Assembly: GCA_035499555.1 (NCBI GenBank)
Contig: DATJYO010000069.1
Coordinates: 1-64,000, forward strand
Length of the DNA: 64,000 nucleotides
Direction: 5' to 3'
Origin: Bog-159 sp035499555
GTDB lineage: Bacteria; Acidobacteriota; Terriglobia; Bryobacterales; Bryobacteraceae
The translations under genes and the position numbers were made by a program. The notes below the pieces were generated by a model. It did no database searches. It saw only the letters and a list, made by a program, of their open reading frames with translations, and was not told the DNA's origin. Positions 32,559 to 42,000 of the stretch are shown here, piece after piece; position 1 is the stretch's first letter; each line of letters begins with the position of its first letter.

Positions 32559-34214
32559 ATGTCCGATTCGGGCCACGACTTCGATTTCATCGTGATCGGC
32601 TCCGGCTTCGGCGGCAGCGTCACGGCGCATCGTCTCACCGAAAAAGGCTACCGCGTAGGGGTGATGGAGATGGGGCGGCGCTGGACGCCCGAGAACCTGC
32701 CCTCCACCAATTGGATCCTGTGGCGCTGGTTCTGGCGGCCGCGGCTGGCGCTCCGCGGGTTTTTCAACATGGAGTTCTTCAAGCATGTCGTGATCCTGCA
32801 CGGCTGCGCGGTGGGCGGCGGCTCCATCACCTATGCCAATACCATGCTGGTGCCGCCGGACCGCGTGTGGAGCACCGGATCGTGGACCGGCCTGGCGGAT
32901 TGGAAGGCCGAGATGCCGCGCCACTACGAAACGGCGGCTCGCATGCTCGGCGTGGCGGAGAACCGCATCCTGGGTCCGGCGGATCATTTCCTGAAGCAGG
33001 CGGCCGAAGCGGCCGGAGTGGGCCGCACGTTTTATCGCACGCAGGTGGCGGTCTTCGAGCCGCCCGAGGGCGAGGCCGGCGGTAAGATTTATCCCGATCC
33101 CTACTTTGGCGGTGAAGGGCCCGAGCGCGCGACCTGCACCGGATGCGGCGGCTGCATGGTGGGCTGCCGCTTCAACGCCAAAAACAGCCTGGACAAGAAC
33201 TACCTGTACTTCGCGGAGAAGTATGGCGCGCAGGTCTTCCCCGAGACGCGGGTGGTGGACGTCAGACCGCTGGGCGGCGCGGCGGATGGCAGCGCGGGGT
33301 ACCAGGTGAGCACGGTATCGTCCACGGCTTTCTTTCGCAAGCAGTCGCGCCGTTTCACTTGCCGCGGTATCGTCTTTGCGGCATCCGCGCTGGGCACCAT
33401 GGATCTGCTTTTTCGCCTGAGGCTGGGAGGCTCGCTTCCGGCGCTGAGCGACCAGGTCGGGAACCGGGTGCGCACCAATGCCGAGTCGCTGATCGGCGTG
33501 CGCGTGCCGGGCGCGCGCGAGGACTTCTCCAAGGGCATCGCGATCGGATCGGGCATCTACCTGGATGACTACACGCACATCGAGGCCGTACGTTATCCGG
33601 CGGGATCGGATGCCATGGGTCCCCTGGCCACGCTGCTCACCGGCGGACGTCCGGGACACCAGCGCATTCTGGCCTGGCTGGGTACGCTGCTTTCCGCGTT
33701 CCTGCGCCATCCCATACACACGGTGCGCGCGCTGCATCCCTTCGGCTGGGCGCGCGAATCGGTCATTTTTTTGTGCATGCAGACGCTCGAAGGCCATATC
33801 AACATGCGCCTGCGCCGGCGCTGGTTCTGGCCGTTCCGCAAGATCCTGGCGAGCGAGGGCAAGAAGATTCCAACGTTCATTCCGCAGGCCAACGAATTCG
33901 CGCGCCGGGCCGCGCAACTGATCGGCGGCACGCCCATGAGCATGGTCACCGAGATTCTGTTCAATGTCCCCGGCACGGCGCACATCATGGGTGGTTGTCC
34001 CATGGCCGCCACGGCCACCCAAGGCGTGGTGGATCATCGCCACCGGGTTTTCGGATACCGCAACATGTATGTCTGCGACGGCTCCGTGTTGGCGGCGAAC
34101 CTGGGCGTCAATCCCAGCCTCACGATCTGCGCGGTGACCGAACGGGCCATGAGTTTCATCCGTCCGGCGGCGGAGACGGATTGGAATGACGCGCCCGGTC
34201 AACCCTCCCGCTGA
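32559..34214 (+). CDS. GMC oxidoreductase, cholesterol-oxidase-like, with four-Cys motif
   Basis: A 551-residue flavoenzyme. ATG 32559 has an AAGGAC ribosome binding site. The FAD motif is FIVIGSGFGGSVTAHRL, then HGCAVGGGSITYANTM; C-terminal GMC motifs include HIMGGCPMA and NMYVCDGSVLAANLGVNPSLTICA. These match cholesterol-oxidase-like enzymes that oxidise sterols or other alcohols. A CTGCGGCMVGC segment (near residue 205) has the CxxCxxCxxxC spacing used by 4Fe-4S ferredoxin sites and recurs in this enzyme subgroup. No signal peptide. The 3' end overlaps the convergent secA-like gene by 16 bp. Confidence 0.9.
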   Translation: MSDSGHDFDFIVIGSGFGGSVTAHRLTEKGYRVGVMEMGRRWTPENLPSTNWILWRWFWRPRLALRGFFNMEFFKHVVILHGCAVGGGSITYANTMLVPPDRVWSTGSWTGLADWKAEMPRHYETAARMLGVAENRILGPADHFLKQAAEAAGVGRTFYRTQVAVFEPPEGEAGGKIYPDPYFGGEGPERATCTGCGGCMVGCRFNAKNSLDKNYLYFAEKYGAQVFPETRVVDVRPLGGAADGSAGYQVSTVSSTAFFRKQSRRFTCRGIVFAASALGTMDLLFRLRLGGSLPALSDQVGNRVRTNAESLIGVRVPGAREDFSKGIAIGSGIYLDDYTHIEAVRYPAGSDAMGPLATLLTGGRPGHQRILAWLGTLLSAFLRHPIHTVRALHPFGWARESVIFLCMQTLEGHINMRLRRRWFWPFRKILASEGKKIPTFIPQANEFARRAAQLIGGTPMSMVTEILFNVPGTAHIMGGCPMAATATQGVVDHRHRVFGYRNMYVCDGSVLAANLGVNPSLTICAVTERAMSFIRPAAETDWNDAPGQPSR

Positions 34215-36337
34215 AGTTTGCGCCGCAGGCCCTTTAGAACCCGCTCGGTCCAGCTTCCGAAGGGCTGATCGGTGGTCAAATAGGTCCAGACCGCGCCCCG
34301 TTCGGACGGGTACTCCCCGCCGGCTTCGGCCTCCGCCAGGCGTTGCGCGATCTCTTCGGGCAGCCGGTTCTGCAACTCTTTGAACCACTCGTGAATCTGC
34401 CGCAGGTAGGCGCCGTGGGCGTCTTCGCGGCCCATCCCGAGCATGAATGGCGCGCCCGGAACGTACGATCGCCACATGACGCCCGAGCGAAACTCGGTCA
34501 CTTGCGCCAGATAGTCGGCCCACATGTCGTCGATGGTTCGCAGCGTAATCAGCCGCTCCAGATCGGAACCGCACGCCGTGCGGCCTTCCAGCACTTCCTG
34601 GCGATAAGCGTGAATCTGGTGGCGCTGGCCCTCCAGCGGCACATCGTAGCCGTGTAGAAACATGCGTTGGTTGAGGTGCTCACCCTCTACCAGGCGCTGG
34701 ATGGTGGCCGGCTCGTTGCGATACGCCGGAATGATGTCGCCGAACTTCACGATCAAAGGATCCTCGAGCGATACGAAGAAGCGCGAGCAACCCGGATCGC
34801 CCTGCCGGCCGGCGCGGCCGCGAAGCTGATTGTCGATGCGGCTGCTCTCATGCCGGTTGGTGCCGATCACGTAAAGCCCACCGGCCGCAGTCGCCCCATC
34901 GCCAAGCTGGATATCGGTTCCCCGCCCCGCCATGTTGGTGGAGATCGTGACGGCGCCGCGCCGGCCCGCCTGTGCCACGATAGCGGCCTCGGCTTCGTCA
35001 TTGCGCGCGTTCAAGACGCGGTGCGGCACGTCCGCGAGCATGCCGCTCAGCCGTTCCGATTCCTCCACGCTGGCCGTGCCCACCAGCACCGGCTGTCCGG
35101 CCGCGTGCACCTGCCGGATCTCCCGGGCCACGGCCTGCTCTTTTTCGGCCTTGGTAGCAAACAGGATATCCGGATGATCGATGCGCTGCACCGGCTTATG
35201 GGTAGGGATCACTTCCACCGGCAGCCCGTAGACTTTCTGAAACTCGAGCGCCTGCGAGGCGGCGGTACCGGTCATGCCGCAGACCGTGGGATAGAGCGCG
35301 ACCAGGTGCTGGAGCGTGGTAGAGCCGAGAATGGTGCCCTGCGCTTTGGTCGCTACGCCTTCCTTGATTTCGACCGCCGTGTGCAGGCCCGCCGGCCAGC
35401 GCCGGTTGACCGCCACCCGGCCTTTGAACTCATCCACCATTTCGATGGCGCCGTTTTTGACCAGGTAGTCCACATCGCGGCGTAGCAGCGCGTGCGCTTC
35501 CAGGGCCTCCTGCACCGCGGTATGCAGCGCCAGGTTGCGCTCTTCGAACAGATTGCCGCAACCGAACGCGGTCTCCACCGCGCGGATTCCGTCATCGGTA
35601 AGCGCCGCGTTGTGCCCGCCCACGTCGACGGTAAAGTGTACCGGCGGCAGTAGCCGGCGGACCACCTGGCGCGCGCCATACGCCAAAGCGCTGCCTGCCG
35701 TATCGCCGCCCGCGATCACCAGCGGAACACGCGCTTCATCGATCAGGATGGAATCGGCTTCATCGATCACGGCCGCGCCGAACGGCCGGTGGACCTGATC
35801 GTCCAGGCGCAGCGCCAGGCGGTCCCGCAGTACGTCAAAGCCGATCTCGTTGGGCGTGGCGTAGGTGATGTCGGCGGCGTACGCCGCGCGCCGTTCCGCG
35901 GCGTTCATGGTCTGCTGCACATTGGCCACCGAGAGTCCCAGGAAACGGTAGATGTCGCCCATCCAGCGCGCGTCGCGGCGGGCGAGGTAATCGTTCACCG
36001 TCATCACGTGCACGCCCTGGCGCCGCCGTGCGTACCAGGCCACCGCCGGGACCGCGGCCAGCGTCTTGCCCTCTCCGGTCTGCATCTCCGCGATGCTCCC
36101 GCGCGCCAGGGCCAATGCGCCGCGCAGTTGCACATCGAACAGGTCCTGCCCCAGAATGCGCGATGCCGCCACCGCGGCGATGGCGAAGAACGGTAGTAGC
36201 TGGTTGGCCTTCAGAGCGGCAGCGCGGAGCTGATCGTCACTCAAACGCGCGAATTGCAGCCGCAGGGCATTGATTCTGCCAATGCTGGACCGGTCCCGGT
36301 CCGCTGGCGTAAACAGACGACGTAGAAACTGGCGCAT
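34199..36337 (-). CDS. Short accessory SecA-like preprotein translocase ATPase
   Basis: A 712-residue SecA-family protein, against about 830-1000 residues for housekeeping SecA. Walker A is MQTGEGKT (85-92), Walker B/DEAD at 192-195 (VIDEADS), followed by PPXD, the second RecA domain (STNMAGRGTDIQLGDG, IDNQLRGRAGRQGDPG) and the helical scaffold (LRTIDDMWADYLAQ). The C-terminal zinc-binding Cys-rich tail is missing: the protein ends KGLRRKLQREG. It is therefore an accessory SecA paralog (SecA2-like), perhaps for a subset of exported proteins. The start has a GAGGAGGG site at 36342-36349. A small membrane protein gene lies immediately upstream. Confidence 0.9.
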   Translation of the reverse strand: MRQFLRRLFTPADRDRSSIGRINALRLQFARLSDDQLRAAALKANQLLPFFAIAAVAASRILGQDLFDVQLRGALALARGSIAEMQTGEGKTLAAVPAVAWYARRRQGVHVMTVNDYLARRDARWMGDIYRFLGLSVANVQQTMNAAERRAAYAADITYATPNEIGFDVLRDRLALRLDDQVHRPFGAAVIDEADSILIDEARVPLVIAGGDTAGSALAYGARQVVRRLLPPVHFTVDVGGHNAALTDDGIRAVETAFGCGNLFEERNLALHTAVQEALEAHALLRRDVDYLVKNGAIEMVDEFKGRVAVNRRWPAGLHTAVEIKEGVATKAQGTILGSTTLQHLVALYPTVCGMTGTAASQALEFQKVYGLPVEVIPTHKPVQRIDHPDILFATKAEKEQAVAREIRQVHAAGQPVLVGTASVEESERLSGMLADVPHRVLNARNDEAEAAIVAQAGRRGAVTISTNMAGRGTDIQLGDGATAAGGLYVIGTNRHESSRIDNQLRGRAGRQGDPGCSRFFVSLEDPLIVKFGDIIPAYRNEPATIQRLVEGEHLNQRMFLHGYDVPLEGQRHQIHAYRQEVLEGRTACGSDLERLITLRTIDDMWADYLAQVTEFRSGVMWRSYVPGAPFMLGMGREDAHGAYLRQIHEWFKELQNRLPEEIAQRLAEAEAGGEYPSERGAVWTYLTTDQPFGSWTERVLKGLRRKLQREG

Positions 36338-36376
36338 AGCGCCCTCCTCATTTCCGACAACCTGAAATTGTTTGGT

Positions 36377-36664
36377 TTACGCGAAGAGGAGGACGGCGGG
36401 AGGCGGGCGTTGGAACAGCCCGTAGTGCAGCCACAGAACGGAGAAACCTGGATCGCGCTGCGCCGCAAACGACCGGGCCGCCCGCGCCGGAATTGCCGGC
36501 GCCAGCCGCTCGTCGGCCGGTTTGGGGGCGCGCCGTTCCTTGCGGTACGGACAGACAATCGACTGCGGGGTGCGGGGGGTGGCGATCAGGGTCCCGCCGA
36601 TGCCAAAGGCGGCCGGCAGCAGCATCAGCGCCGCCAGCAGCCGATATGGGAGCCTGAGCTTCAC
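36377..36664 (-). CDS. Small membrane or exported protein upstream of the accessory SecA
   Basis: A 95-residue protein from GTG 36664, preceded by GGGG. Residues 1-28 form a signal anchor (MKLRLPYRLLAALMLLPAAFGIGG); the rest is Pro/Arg-rich with a hydrophobic end (SVLWLHYGLFQRPPPAVLLFA). No known family. The stop lies 39 bp before the secA-like start, in the same direction, so it may be part of that operon. The frame is open further upstream, but the longer version would run through the promoter region of the divergent aldo-keto reductase gene. Confidence 0.45.
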   Translation of the reverse strand: MKLRLPYRLLAALMLLPAAFGIGGTLIATPRTPQSIVCPYRKERRAPKPADERLAPAIPARAARSFAAQRDPGFSVLWLHYGLFQRPPPAVLLFA

Positions 36665-36716
36665 CTGGACCCCATTATGGCACACCGGTGGTAGAGTAAA
36701 CCTGAGGGAGGGATGC

Positions 36717-37607
36717 ATGTCCCATTTCAGCAGACGTGACTTTCTGAAAGCTGGCGTGACGGCTTCTGTGCTATCCGCCACAGGCGGACTGGCCCTGGCG
36801 AAGCGCAAGCGGCGGGCCACCGACTGGGTGAAGCTGGGCAAGTCCAACGTCAAAGTGACGCGGCTGGCATTCGGCACGGGCACCTATGGAGGACAGGTGC
36901 AGCGTCAATTGGGGCAAGCCGAATTCACCAGGCTGGTGCGCTACGCTTACGACCGCGGCATCCGCTTCTTTGAAACCGCGGAGAGCTATCATGGCATGCC
37001 GGAGATGCTGGCGATCGCGCTCCAGGGGCTGCCGCGCGAGAGCTACCGCCTGATGACCAAATACAGCACGCCGTCGGGCGGCGATCCGCGACCCAAGATC
37101 GATCAGTTCCGCAAGCAACTGAACACGGAATATATCGACATTCTCCTGCTGCATTGCCTCCGCCCGCCCACCTGGGCCAGCGACTACGAGAGCCTGATGG
37201 ACGGTTTTTCCCTGGCGCAACAGAAGAAGGCGATCCTCTCGCACGGGGCATCCATCCACGGATTGCCGGCGCTGCGCACCATTCCGGGTAACAAATGGCT
37301 GGAGATCGCCATGATTCGCATGAACCACAACGGGACCCGCATGGATACGCCGGAGATGCGCGATACCAATCAGGTCGGGAATGTACCGGAAGTGGTGGCT
37401 CACACCAGGAAGGTGCATGCGCAGGGGATGGGTGTCATCAGCATGAAGCTGGTCGGCGAGGGCCGTTTCAAGACCGCCGAGGACCGCGACGCCGCCATGA
37501 AGTTCGCCATGAACCTGGGCTGTGTGGATTCCGTGACGTTGGGGTTCAAGAACACCGCGGAGATCGACGAGGCCATCGAACGGATGAACCGCGTGATGAA
37601 CGCGTAG
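36717..37607 (+). CDS. Tat-exported aldo/keto reductase
   Basis: A 296-residue protein. ATG 36717 has a GAGGGAGGG ribosome binding site. Tat signal (SRRDFLKAGVTASVL), then an AKR barrel: WVKLGKSNVKVTRLAFGTGTYGG, GIRFFETAESYHG with the catalytic Tyr, MTKYS (Lys position), DILLLHCL with catalytic His, and a C-terminal GFKNTAEIDEAI cofactor segment. Usual AKRs are NADPH enzymes of the cytoplasm; exported Acidobacteriota members are common and have no fixed substrate. The catalytic tetrad appears preserved. Confidence 0.88.
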   Translation: MSHFSRRDFLKAGVTASVLSATGGLALAKRKRRATDWVKLGKSNVKVTRLAFGTGTYGGQVQRQLGQAEFTRLVRYAYDRGIRFFETAESYHGMPEMLAIALQGLPRESYRLMTKYSTPSGGDPRPKIDQFRKQLNTEYIDILLLHCLRPPTWASDYESLMDGFSLAQQKKAILSHGASIHGLPALRTIPGNKWLEIAMIRMNHNGTRMDTPEMRDTNQVGNVPEVVAHTRKVHAQGMGVISMKLVGEGRFKTAEDRDAAMKFAMNLGCVDSVTLGFKNTAEIDEAIERMNRVMNA

Positions 37608-37631
37608 AAGCGACCGGCGCTGTCCCGCCGA

Positions 37632-37859
37632 TCAGCGGGCTATTTTGACCTTGCCCGGGTCGAGCTCGTAGCCGTCGCTTTTGGCATCGCTCACAGCCAG
37701 AGAGACCAGTTCCGCGTCGGCCGTGTCGCGGCCGGAATCGGGGTGCGGGTACTTGATCACCTCCGCTCCGATGTGGAGATGCACGGTCCAGCCCTTGTGC
37801 TTCTTGTCTTCCTGCCAGACGATTTCCGCACTCTGCGCAGGCGCCAGTTGCGATGTCAT
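37632..37859 (-). CDS. Small conserved-looking hypothetical protein
   Basis: A 75-residue soluble protein. ATG 37859 is preferred because GGGAGGTG lies ~6 nt upstream; an ATG six codons earlier is inside that site. Sequence: IVWQEDKKHKGWTVHLHIGAEVIKYPHPDSG then an acidic helix. Strand-rich first half, helix second half, no Cys. No family recognised. Divergent neighbour is none: it is convergent with the aldo-keto reductase gene and separated from the carboxypeptidase-regulatory gene by 58 bp. Good ribosome binding site and codon use support a real gene. Confidence 0.6.
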   Translation of the reverse strand: MTSQLAPAQSAEIVWQEDKKHKGWTVHLHIGAEVIKYPHPDSGRDTADAELVSLAVSDAKSDGYELDPGKVKIAR

Positions 37860-37917
37860 ATCGTCACCTCCCGACATTCAGATAATTAGCAAACTGCCCG
37901 CAGCGAGTCAATCCCCT

Positions 37918-39567
37918 TCACTTTGCCGGCGGCTTGGCGGGAATCAACTGCAGATCGGCGATCTCGCGGCTGTCTTCGTGGATGCTGATAGCTTTGCCCC
38001 GTGCCTCCACCGGCTTCAGAAATTCCGGATCCATATATTCGCCTGGCTCCATGTCCTCCCAGGCGAAGAGCTGATACTCGCCGGGCTCGATGCTCTTGAC
38101 CGTATAGCGGCCATACTGGTCGGTGGTCACGTGTTTGAACTTCTCGAAACGCTCACGCTTCTTCGGCTCCGGGACCAGCACCACCGCTACACCGGAGACC
38201 GGCTGTTGCCGCGCGTTCAGAACCACGCCCTCGATCTGCCCGGCCCGCGAGGAAACGGTCAAAATCAACGGCCCGCTGATCTCGTGAGCGGCGTCGATGC
38301 CGCTCTCCTTCACTTCGTCGTCGCCCAGACGCGCCGATTTCAGATAGTAACCCGCCGGCAGACCATGAACCCGCGCCCGATATTGCTCGCCGGCAATACT
38401 CTCCAGGGTGAACGAGCCGTCTTCTTTGACCTCGCAATACGGCCGCGGGCCGATGCGGAAGTCGTCGCCTTCGAATTCTTCGAGATCGACCGATATGCCG
38501 GTCAGGCTTGCCGGTGTGCGTCCCTCGAAGCGAAGCTGTCCGGCTAATTCCGCGCCCGCGGACAGGTTGAGCGTCAAGCCGTCGATATTGCCGCTCTCTA
38601 CTTCCAGGTGCTGATAGGCGAAGTATGTCTTGGCGCCATCGCGAAGGGAGGTCGACAGGTTGTACGATCCCGGAGTGACTCCGGTAAGTTCAAATGAGCC
38701 GTTGGCGTCCACCAGCCGGCGGCGCATGCCGAGCCAGACGGTTCGATTCCGCGGCATCAGCATCATCATGGCGAACTGGTGGCTGACCCCGGCCGGGAAG
38801 TTAAGATGGCCGCGCACCGTTACTGAGCGCGCCTTGGACAACGTAAAATCCATACCGCGAAGCTGGGTCCCCGGTTCTAACTCGAGCAGAGTTGCATTGC
38901 CGGGGTCGGTCACTCCGGGATAATACGTGGCCACATAGCTTTCGCCGGCCGTTTTGGCGGCGACCCGGGTAGCCATCATCAAAGCGGGAGCATCCCGGCG
39001 GATCGCCTGCAGGTAATAGCGCCCCGGGGCCAGCCCAAAGAGACGGTACTCACCCAGATCATCCGTGCTGGCGTGCCCGGCGGGAACTAATTGCCGTTTT
39101 CCCATCAGGTACTGGTAGCGGACCGTAACTAACTGTACTCCTTGCACCGGATCGCCGTCGGCATCGAGTATCCGCCCGGCAATCACGGCCTGCGGAGTCA
39201 TGCGAAAGATTACATCCGTGAGTTGTTGCCCGGCGTCCAGCGAAAGCGTAGCGCCCTCGCGGCCGGGGCGCCGCGCACCGTACCACGTGTCCGCGAAGCC
39301 CGCGTGCTGCACCGAGAAGTTGTACTTGCCCGGCTCGATTCCTTTCATGGCGAAGCGGCCGTGGTCGTCGGTGGCGGCGGTATAAGTGGCCGGCATCTCC
39401 GAACCGCCCGCGGGGTTATCCGAGCGCCGCAGCATCAGCCGGGCCCGCCGGACGGGTTCGTGGTTGGTGGCGTTCAAGACCCGGCCGGCGATGAAGCCGG
39501 GCTCCGCGGGAGGCTGTTGCGCACACAGCCCCAACGCCGTTATCAGCAAGACGGCCGCCGCCTTCAC
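37918..39567 (-). CDS. Secreted protein with carboxypeptidase-regulatory-like domains, paralog 1
   Basis: A 549-residue protein with GTG start fixed by AAAGGAG nine bases upstream. Signal peptide (1-17) then repeated beta-sandwich modules of the carboxypeptidase-regulatory or transthyretin-like kind: FIAGRVLNATNHEPVRRARL, VIAGRILDADGDPVQGVQL and IEGVVLNARQQPVSGVAVVL, each with a D-x-x-G-x-(F/Y)-x-(V/M)-x-x-(I/L)-x-PG-x-Y ending. Likely a periplasmic or surface carbohydrate-binding or structural protein. It starts two bases after the stop of a paralog of the same architecture and is probably in one operon with it. Confidence 0.82.
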   Translation of the reverse strand: MKAAAVLLITALGLCAQQPPAEPGFIAGRVLNATNHEPVRRARLMLRRSDNPAGGSEMPATYTAATDDHGRFAMKGIEPGKYNFSVQHAGFADTWYGARRPGREGATLSLDAGQQLTDVIFRMTPQAVIAGRILDADGDPVQGVQLVTVRYQYLMGKRQLVPAGHASTDDLGEYRLFGLAPGRYYLQAIRRDAPALMMATRVAAKTAGESYVATYYPGVTDPGNATLLELEPGTQLRGMDFTLSKARSVTVRGHLNFPAGVSHQFAMMMLMPRNRTVWLGMRRRLVDANGSFELTGVTPGSYNLSTSLRDGAKTYFAYQHLEVESGNIDGLTLNLSAGAELAGQLRFEGRTPASLTGISVDLEEFEGDDFRIGPRPYCEVKEDGSFTLESIAGEQYRARVHGLPAGYYLKSARLGDDEVKESGIDAAHEISGPLILTVSSRAGQIEGVVLNARQQPVSGVAVVLVPEPKKRERFEKFKHVTTDQYGRYTVKSIEPGEYQLFAWEDMEPGEYMDPEFLKPVEARGKAISIHEDSREIADLQLIPAKPPAK

Positions 39568-39569
39568 GT

Positions 39570-41270
39570 TTACTCCTTTCGCCCGGCCGGCGCGGAGTCG
39601 CCCGGAATCAGGTTCAGTTGCACGGTCTCGCGGCCGCCCTCCTGAATCGAGACGGACTGCCCGCGATCCTCCACCGGCCTGAGAAAGTCCGGATCCATGT
39701 AAGCGCCGTATTCCACGTCCTCCCAGGCAAAGAGCTTATATTCGCCGGGCGCCAGGTCTTTCAGCGAGAAACGCCCGCCCTGATCGCTGGTCGTCGATTT
39801 ATAGGCGTCCGGACGCTCACGGAGCTTCGGTTCCGGCACCAATACGACGGTCGCCCCGGCGGCGGCCTGCTGCTGGTCATTCATCACGCTGCCGTCGATC
39901 TGGCCGGCGTTGGGTGCGATCGTAACGGTGATGGGTCCCGGGGAACCGTTCGTCAGATCCATGCCGCTGTCTTTCACCTCCTGGTCGCCCAGGTGGACCG
40001 ACTTCACCCAATAACCGTCCGGCAGGCCGAAAACCTGGAGATAGTAGTTATCCGGAGTCACATCCGAAAGTGTGAAATCGCCGTCATGCAAGTGATCGGA
40101 TAACCCGCCGTAGGTGATCCGCCCCGCGTCGCGGGGGCGCAACATGACATTGACGGAATCGAGATTCGGCTGATTGACGCCTTCCACGGCCAGGTGTCCC
40201 GTGACCTCGTAACCTGATGTCAGGACCAGCACGACGTTATCAACATTGCTGTCGCCCACGTCCACGTCCTGCCGCGCGGACATATTCTTGCTGTCGGACC
40301 ACGAGGTGGCGACCAGGGTATATGCACCCGGCAGGACGGCGTCGAGCTCGAAAGTGCCTTTGGGGCCGGTCTCGTGATTTCGCTGGTCGATGGACATCCA
40401 CTCGGGTTGTCCCCGGGGCATGAACAAAACCTGGGCGGCCGGACGCCCTTCCACGCGGCCGCGGATGCGAAAGGTCCGCGCTCTGACCAAAGACAGGTTG
40501 ACACCGCGCATCTGGGCGCCGCCGGTTACCTCGATAGGTACAGCAGTAGTGGGATCTTTGGTACCGGGGTAGTAAGTTGTGACATACCGCTCGGTCGCGG
40601 GTGAAGCCGAGGCGTCGATGGTGGTCTCCCAGTCGTTCTGGTTCTCTTTGGCGGCCAGATAGTAGCGGCCCGGCGCCAGGCCATAAATGCGGAACTCGCC
40701 TAAGTCGTTGGTCGTGGCCCCGGCTCCCGTCAGGAGTTGGCGTCGGCCCATCTGGTAGGTGTAGCGCAGGGTACTCACATAGGCGGAAGCGATCGGGTCG
40801 TTATTCTCGTCTACGACCCGGCCGGTAATTACCGCCTGGGGAGTAAGACGCAAGGAAAGATCCTTGAGGCGCCCGCCGGCGCTCAATGTCAGGGTGGTGC
40901 CGCCACGCATGGGACCTCGCGCCCCATACTGGAAATTGACAAAGCCGGTGCGCTGGGCCGAAAGGCGGTACTTCCCCGGCTCGATATCCTTGATGCTGAA
41001 GTTGCCACCCGCGTCGGAAGTGGCGGTATAAGTATTCGGCATGGCGCCGGCCGTGGCCCTCTCGGTACCGCGCAGCATGATCTCCGCCTTGCGGAGCGGC
41101 GCGCCGGTAGCAAGATTCGTCACCTGCCCCTCAACGATACCGAGATCCTCGGGCTTGGTTTCGGGCGGTGTGGCGGCCTGGTTCTGGTTTGGCTGCGCTG
41201 CCTGACTGGACGGCGCCTGCTGGGCCGCCACGGCGAGGACCGGGAGAAAGAAGCAGACGACCAGCTTCAC
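39570..41270 (-). CDS. Secreted protein with carboxypeptidase-regulatory-like domains, paralog 2
   Basis: A 566-residue protein. GTG 41270 was chosen: AGGAGG lies 4 bases upstream and the signal peptide (VKLVVCFFLPVLAVAAQQ) begins there; the longer frame upstream has no signal. Domains repeat as in paralog 1: IVEGQVTNLATGAPLRKAEIML, VITGRVVDENNDPIASAYVS and the C-terminal GSVMNDQQQAAAGATVVLVPEPK. The C-terminal ~90 residues of the two proteins align closely (KDLAPGEYKLFAWEDVEYGAYMDPDFLRPVEDRGQSVS against the same segment in paralog 1), so they arose by tandem duplication. Confidence 0.82.
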   Translation of the reverse strand: MKLVVCFFLPVLAVAAQQAPSSQAAQPNQNQAATPPETKPEDLGIVEGQVTNLATGAPLRKAEIMLRGTERATAGAMPNTYTATSDAGGNFSIKDIEPGKYRLSAQRTGFVNFQYGARGPMRGGTTLTLSAGGRLKDLSLRLTPQAVITGRVVDENNDPIASAYVSTLRYTYQMGRRQLLTGAGATTNDLGEFRIYGLAPGRYYLAAKENQNDWETTIDASASPATERYVTTYYPGTKDPTTAVPIEVTGGAQMRGVNLSLVRARTFRIRGRVEGRPAAQVLFMPRGQPEWMSIDQRNHETGPKGTFELDAVLPGAYTLVATSWSDSKNMSARQDVDVGDSNVDNVVLVLTSGYEVTGHLAVEGVNQPNLDSVNVMLRPRDAGRITYGGLSDHLHDGDFTLSDVTPDNYYLQVFGLPDGYWVKSVHLGDQEVKDSGMDLTNGSPGPITVTIAPNAGQIDGSVMNDQQQAAAGATVVLVPEPKLRERPDAYKSTTSDQGGRFSLKDLAPGEYKLFAWEDVEYGAYMDPDFLRPVEDRGQSVSIQEGGRETVQLNLIPGDSAPAGRKE

Positions 41271-41349
41271 GGAGCCTCCTTGGATCGAGGATACCTCAAA
41301 CCCATACCGCAACGGACCGTTCCGTCGAGGGATGCGATAATCGGGAGGC

Positions 41350-42000
41350 ATGCGGGTGATCGATGCGAGCGACCGCTCCCTGCTGCTGGTGTTCGATGAG
41401 CGCATCACGCCACCAGCGCAACAGGACGTGCTGCGGCTAACACCATGCCTGCGCTCGCTGCGCGGTGTCACCAATGTGCATCCGGCCTACGCTTCGATTC
41501 TGGTTGACTTCGATCCGTTGGCCACCGGCCACCTCGAACTCCAGCGCCAGGCGGAGCAACTGTTCGCGCGGACCGATCGATCCGCCTCGATAGAACCGCG
41601 CACAGTGGAGATCCCGGTGGTTTATGGCGGCGAGGATGGTCCCGATTTGGAGCAGGTGGCGGCGCTCAACGGCCACACCGCCGAAGAGGTGATCGCGATC
41701 CATTCCGGCGCGGAATACCTGGTTCACTTTCTGGGATTTTCGCCGGGATTCCCATATCTGGGCGGAATGCCGGAATCGATCGCCACGCCGCGCCTGGAAA
41801 CACCCCGGCGCAGGGTGCCGGCAGGCAGCGTGGCCATCGGCGGGCGCCAGACGGGCGTGTATCCGATGGCTTCGCCGGGAGGCTGGCGCATCATCGGGCG
41901 TACTCCCCTCAGGCTGTTCGATCCGGAAGCGGACCCGCCCGCCCTGCTGCGGATGGGCGATCATGTTAGATTCGTACCCACGACGAAAGGCGGCGTCTGA
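41350..42000 (+). CDS. pxpB: 5-oxoprolinase subunit PxpB
   Basis: A 216-residue protein of the KipI/allophanate hydrolase subunit-1 family (LLLVFDERI, VHPAYASILVDFDP, EIPVVYGGEDGPDLEQVAALNG, HFLGFSPGFPYLGGMPE, RVPAGSVAIGGRQTGVYP). With PxpC and PxpA it forms the ATP-dependent 5-oxoprolinase that opens pyroglutamate. GGGAGG precedes ATG 41350, and a GATAAT box lies just upstream. The next gene overlaps its stop by four bases. PxpA is not in the window. Confidence 0.92.
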   Translation: MRVIDASDRSLLLVFDERITPPAQQDVLRLTPCLRSLRGVTNVHPAYASILVDFDPLATGHLELQRQAEQLFARTDRSASIEPRTVEIPVVYGGEDGPDLEQVAALNGHTAEEVIAIHSGAEYLVHFLGFSPGFPYLGGMPESIATPRLETPRRRVPAGSVAIGGRQTGVYPMASPGGWRIIGRTPLRLFDPEADPPALLRMGDHVRFVPTTKGGV

